DNA of 5,939 nt, from contig JAKBHQ010000051.1 of assembly GCA_021836665.1 (NCBI GenBank), positions 1 through 5,939 on the forward strand, given 5' to 3'. Below, in pieces: positions 5,582 to 5,939 of the stretch; the first letter of the stretch is position 1; each line of letters starts with the position of its first letter. This DNA is from Thermoplasmata archaeon. Lineage in GTDB: Bacteria; Actinomycetota; Acidimicrobiia; Acidimicrobiales; Acidimicrobiaceae. Position numbers and translations under genes: made by a program. Under the pieces are notes generated by a model. The model did not search any database. It was not told where the DNA came from and was given only the letters and a program-made list of their open reading frames with translations.

Positions 5582-5939
5582 CTACTCGAGATCCTTTGGT
5601 ATCGGAGTAAAAGGAACGCCTTGCTCGGCATTTGGATCTTCAGGTGTACGATCCTTCAAAAAGACGAACCCGATGGGAGCGTCACCTCCACGGCGCCCAC
5701 CGGCCCATTCCGCCGGGACGACGTCCAACACCTCAGCTAGCCAATAGGCAGACTTCTCGTAGTTGACCCTCCACCCTTTGAAGTGCGGCCAAGCCTCCTC
5801 GGCGGTGCGTTCCAGCGGGAAGCCAACTTCGGCTAATCGCCGATATCCATATTGGAAGTCTTGGAACCCGAGCTCGACCGGGTCCATAGGGCTAGGATCC
5901 TCGTCTACCTCATTCCCCATATTCTTACTCAGGTGCCTG
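5582..5939 (-). CDS. Uncharacterised protein, C-terminal part (5' end outside window)
   Basis: The minus-strand frame is open from the right edge to the TAG at 5582-5584, giving about 118 residues. An internal ATG at 5918-5920 could be a start (112 residues), but no clear ribosome site precedes it and the frame stays open above it, so the gene more likely continues beyond the window. The visible part is soluble, acidic at first (NEVDEDPSPMDP), then rich in aromatic residues: a helical FQYGYRRLAEVGFPLE stretch, AWPHFKGWRVNYEKSAYWL, then VVPAEWAGGRR and a proline-rich tail. There are no membrane segments or signal peptide in this part. The F-x-x-WRVNYE-x-x-AYxLA...PAxW style resembles C-terminal tails of uncharacterised actinobacterial proteins as I recall them, possibly of channel-like membrane proteins, but I cannot confirm this. 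No function is assigned. Confidence 0.72.
   Translation of the reverse strand, partial: RHLSKNMGNEVDEDPSPMDPVELGFQDFQYGYRRLAEVGFPLERTAEEAWPHFKGWRVNYEKSAYWLAEVLDVVPAEWAGGRRGGDAPIGFVFLKDRTPEDPNAEQGVPFTPIPKDLE

Noticed and set aside
5475..5747. Plus-strand open frame of 90 codons
   Set aside because: It mostly overlaps the minus-strand gene, has no ribosome site and shows low-complexity composition typical of an antisense shadow.

Overview
The window looks like a piece of an actinobacterial chromosome of moderate G+C, possibly Acidimicrobiia-like. That is an inference from protein style: a PhnT/PotA-type ABC ATPase, a membrane GAF-GGDEF protein, a GTG/TTG-type start and a C-terminal WRVNYE-type actinobacterial-looking protein. 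No rRNA, tRNA or CRISPR array is visible, so the taxonomy is tentative.

Layout. Positions 1-768 (+) hold the C-terminal two thirds of an ABC importer ATPase, cut by the left edge. Positions 769-1188 are a 420-base gap without a convincing gene. It holds several inverted repeats and, near 1110-1149, a stretch strikingly like the conserved T-box core. Positions 1189-3157 (+) are a tightly overlapping two-gene unit. Both proteins (328 and 329 residues) have the layout of stand-alone RecB/AddB/Cas4-like PD-(D/E)XK nucleases with a four-cysteine iron-sulfur signature. The first keeps most of the catalytic motif. The second keeps the four cysteines but has lost the D/E-x-K motif. A GGDEF protein with about six membrane segments and a GAF domain lies convergently at 3202-4920 (-). 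Positions 4921-5581 are an AT-rich gap with short palindromes and a probable decayed IS3-type transposase fragment. A short C-terminal coding piece at 5582-5939 (-) runs off the right edge.

How the parts relate. The ABC ATPase, the nuclease pair and the GGDEF protein show no obvious shared pathway. The nuclease-like pair is the most interesting unit. An 8-base overlap and a good internal ribosome binding site suggest the two proteins are made together, and matched Fe-S signatures with unequal catalytic sites suggest an active/inactive partner pair in DNA processing. No helicase, Cas1/Cas2 or repeat array lies in the window, so neither CRISPR adaptation nor AddAB-type recombination can be assigned.
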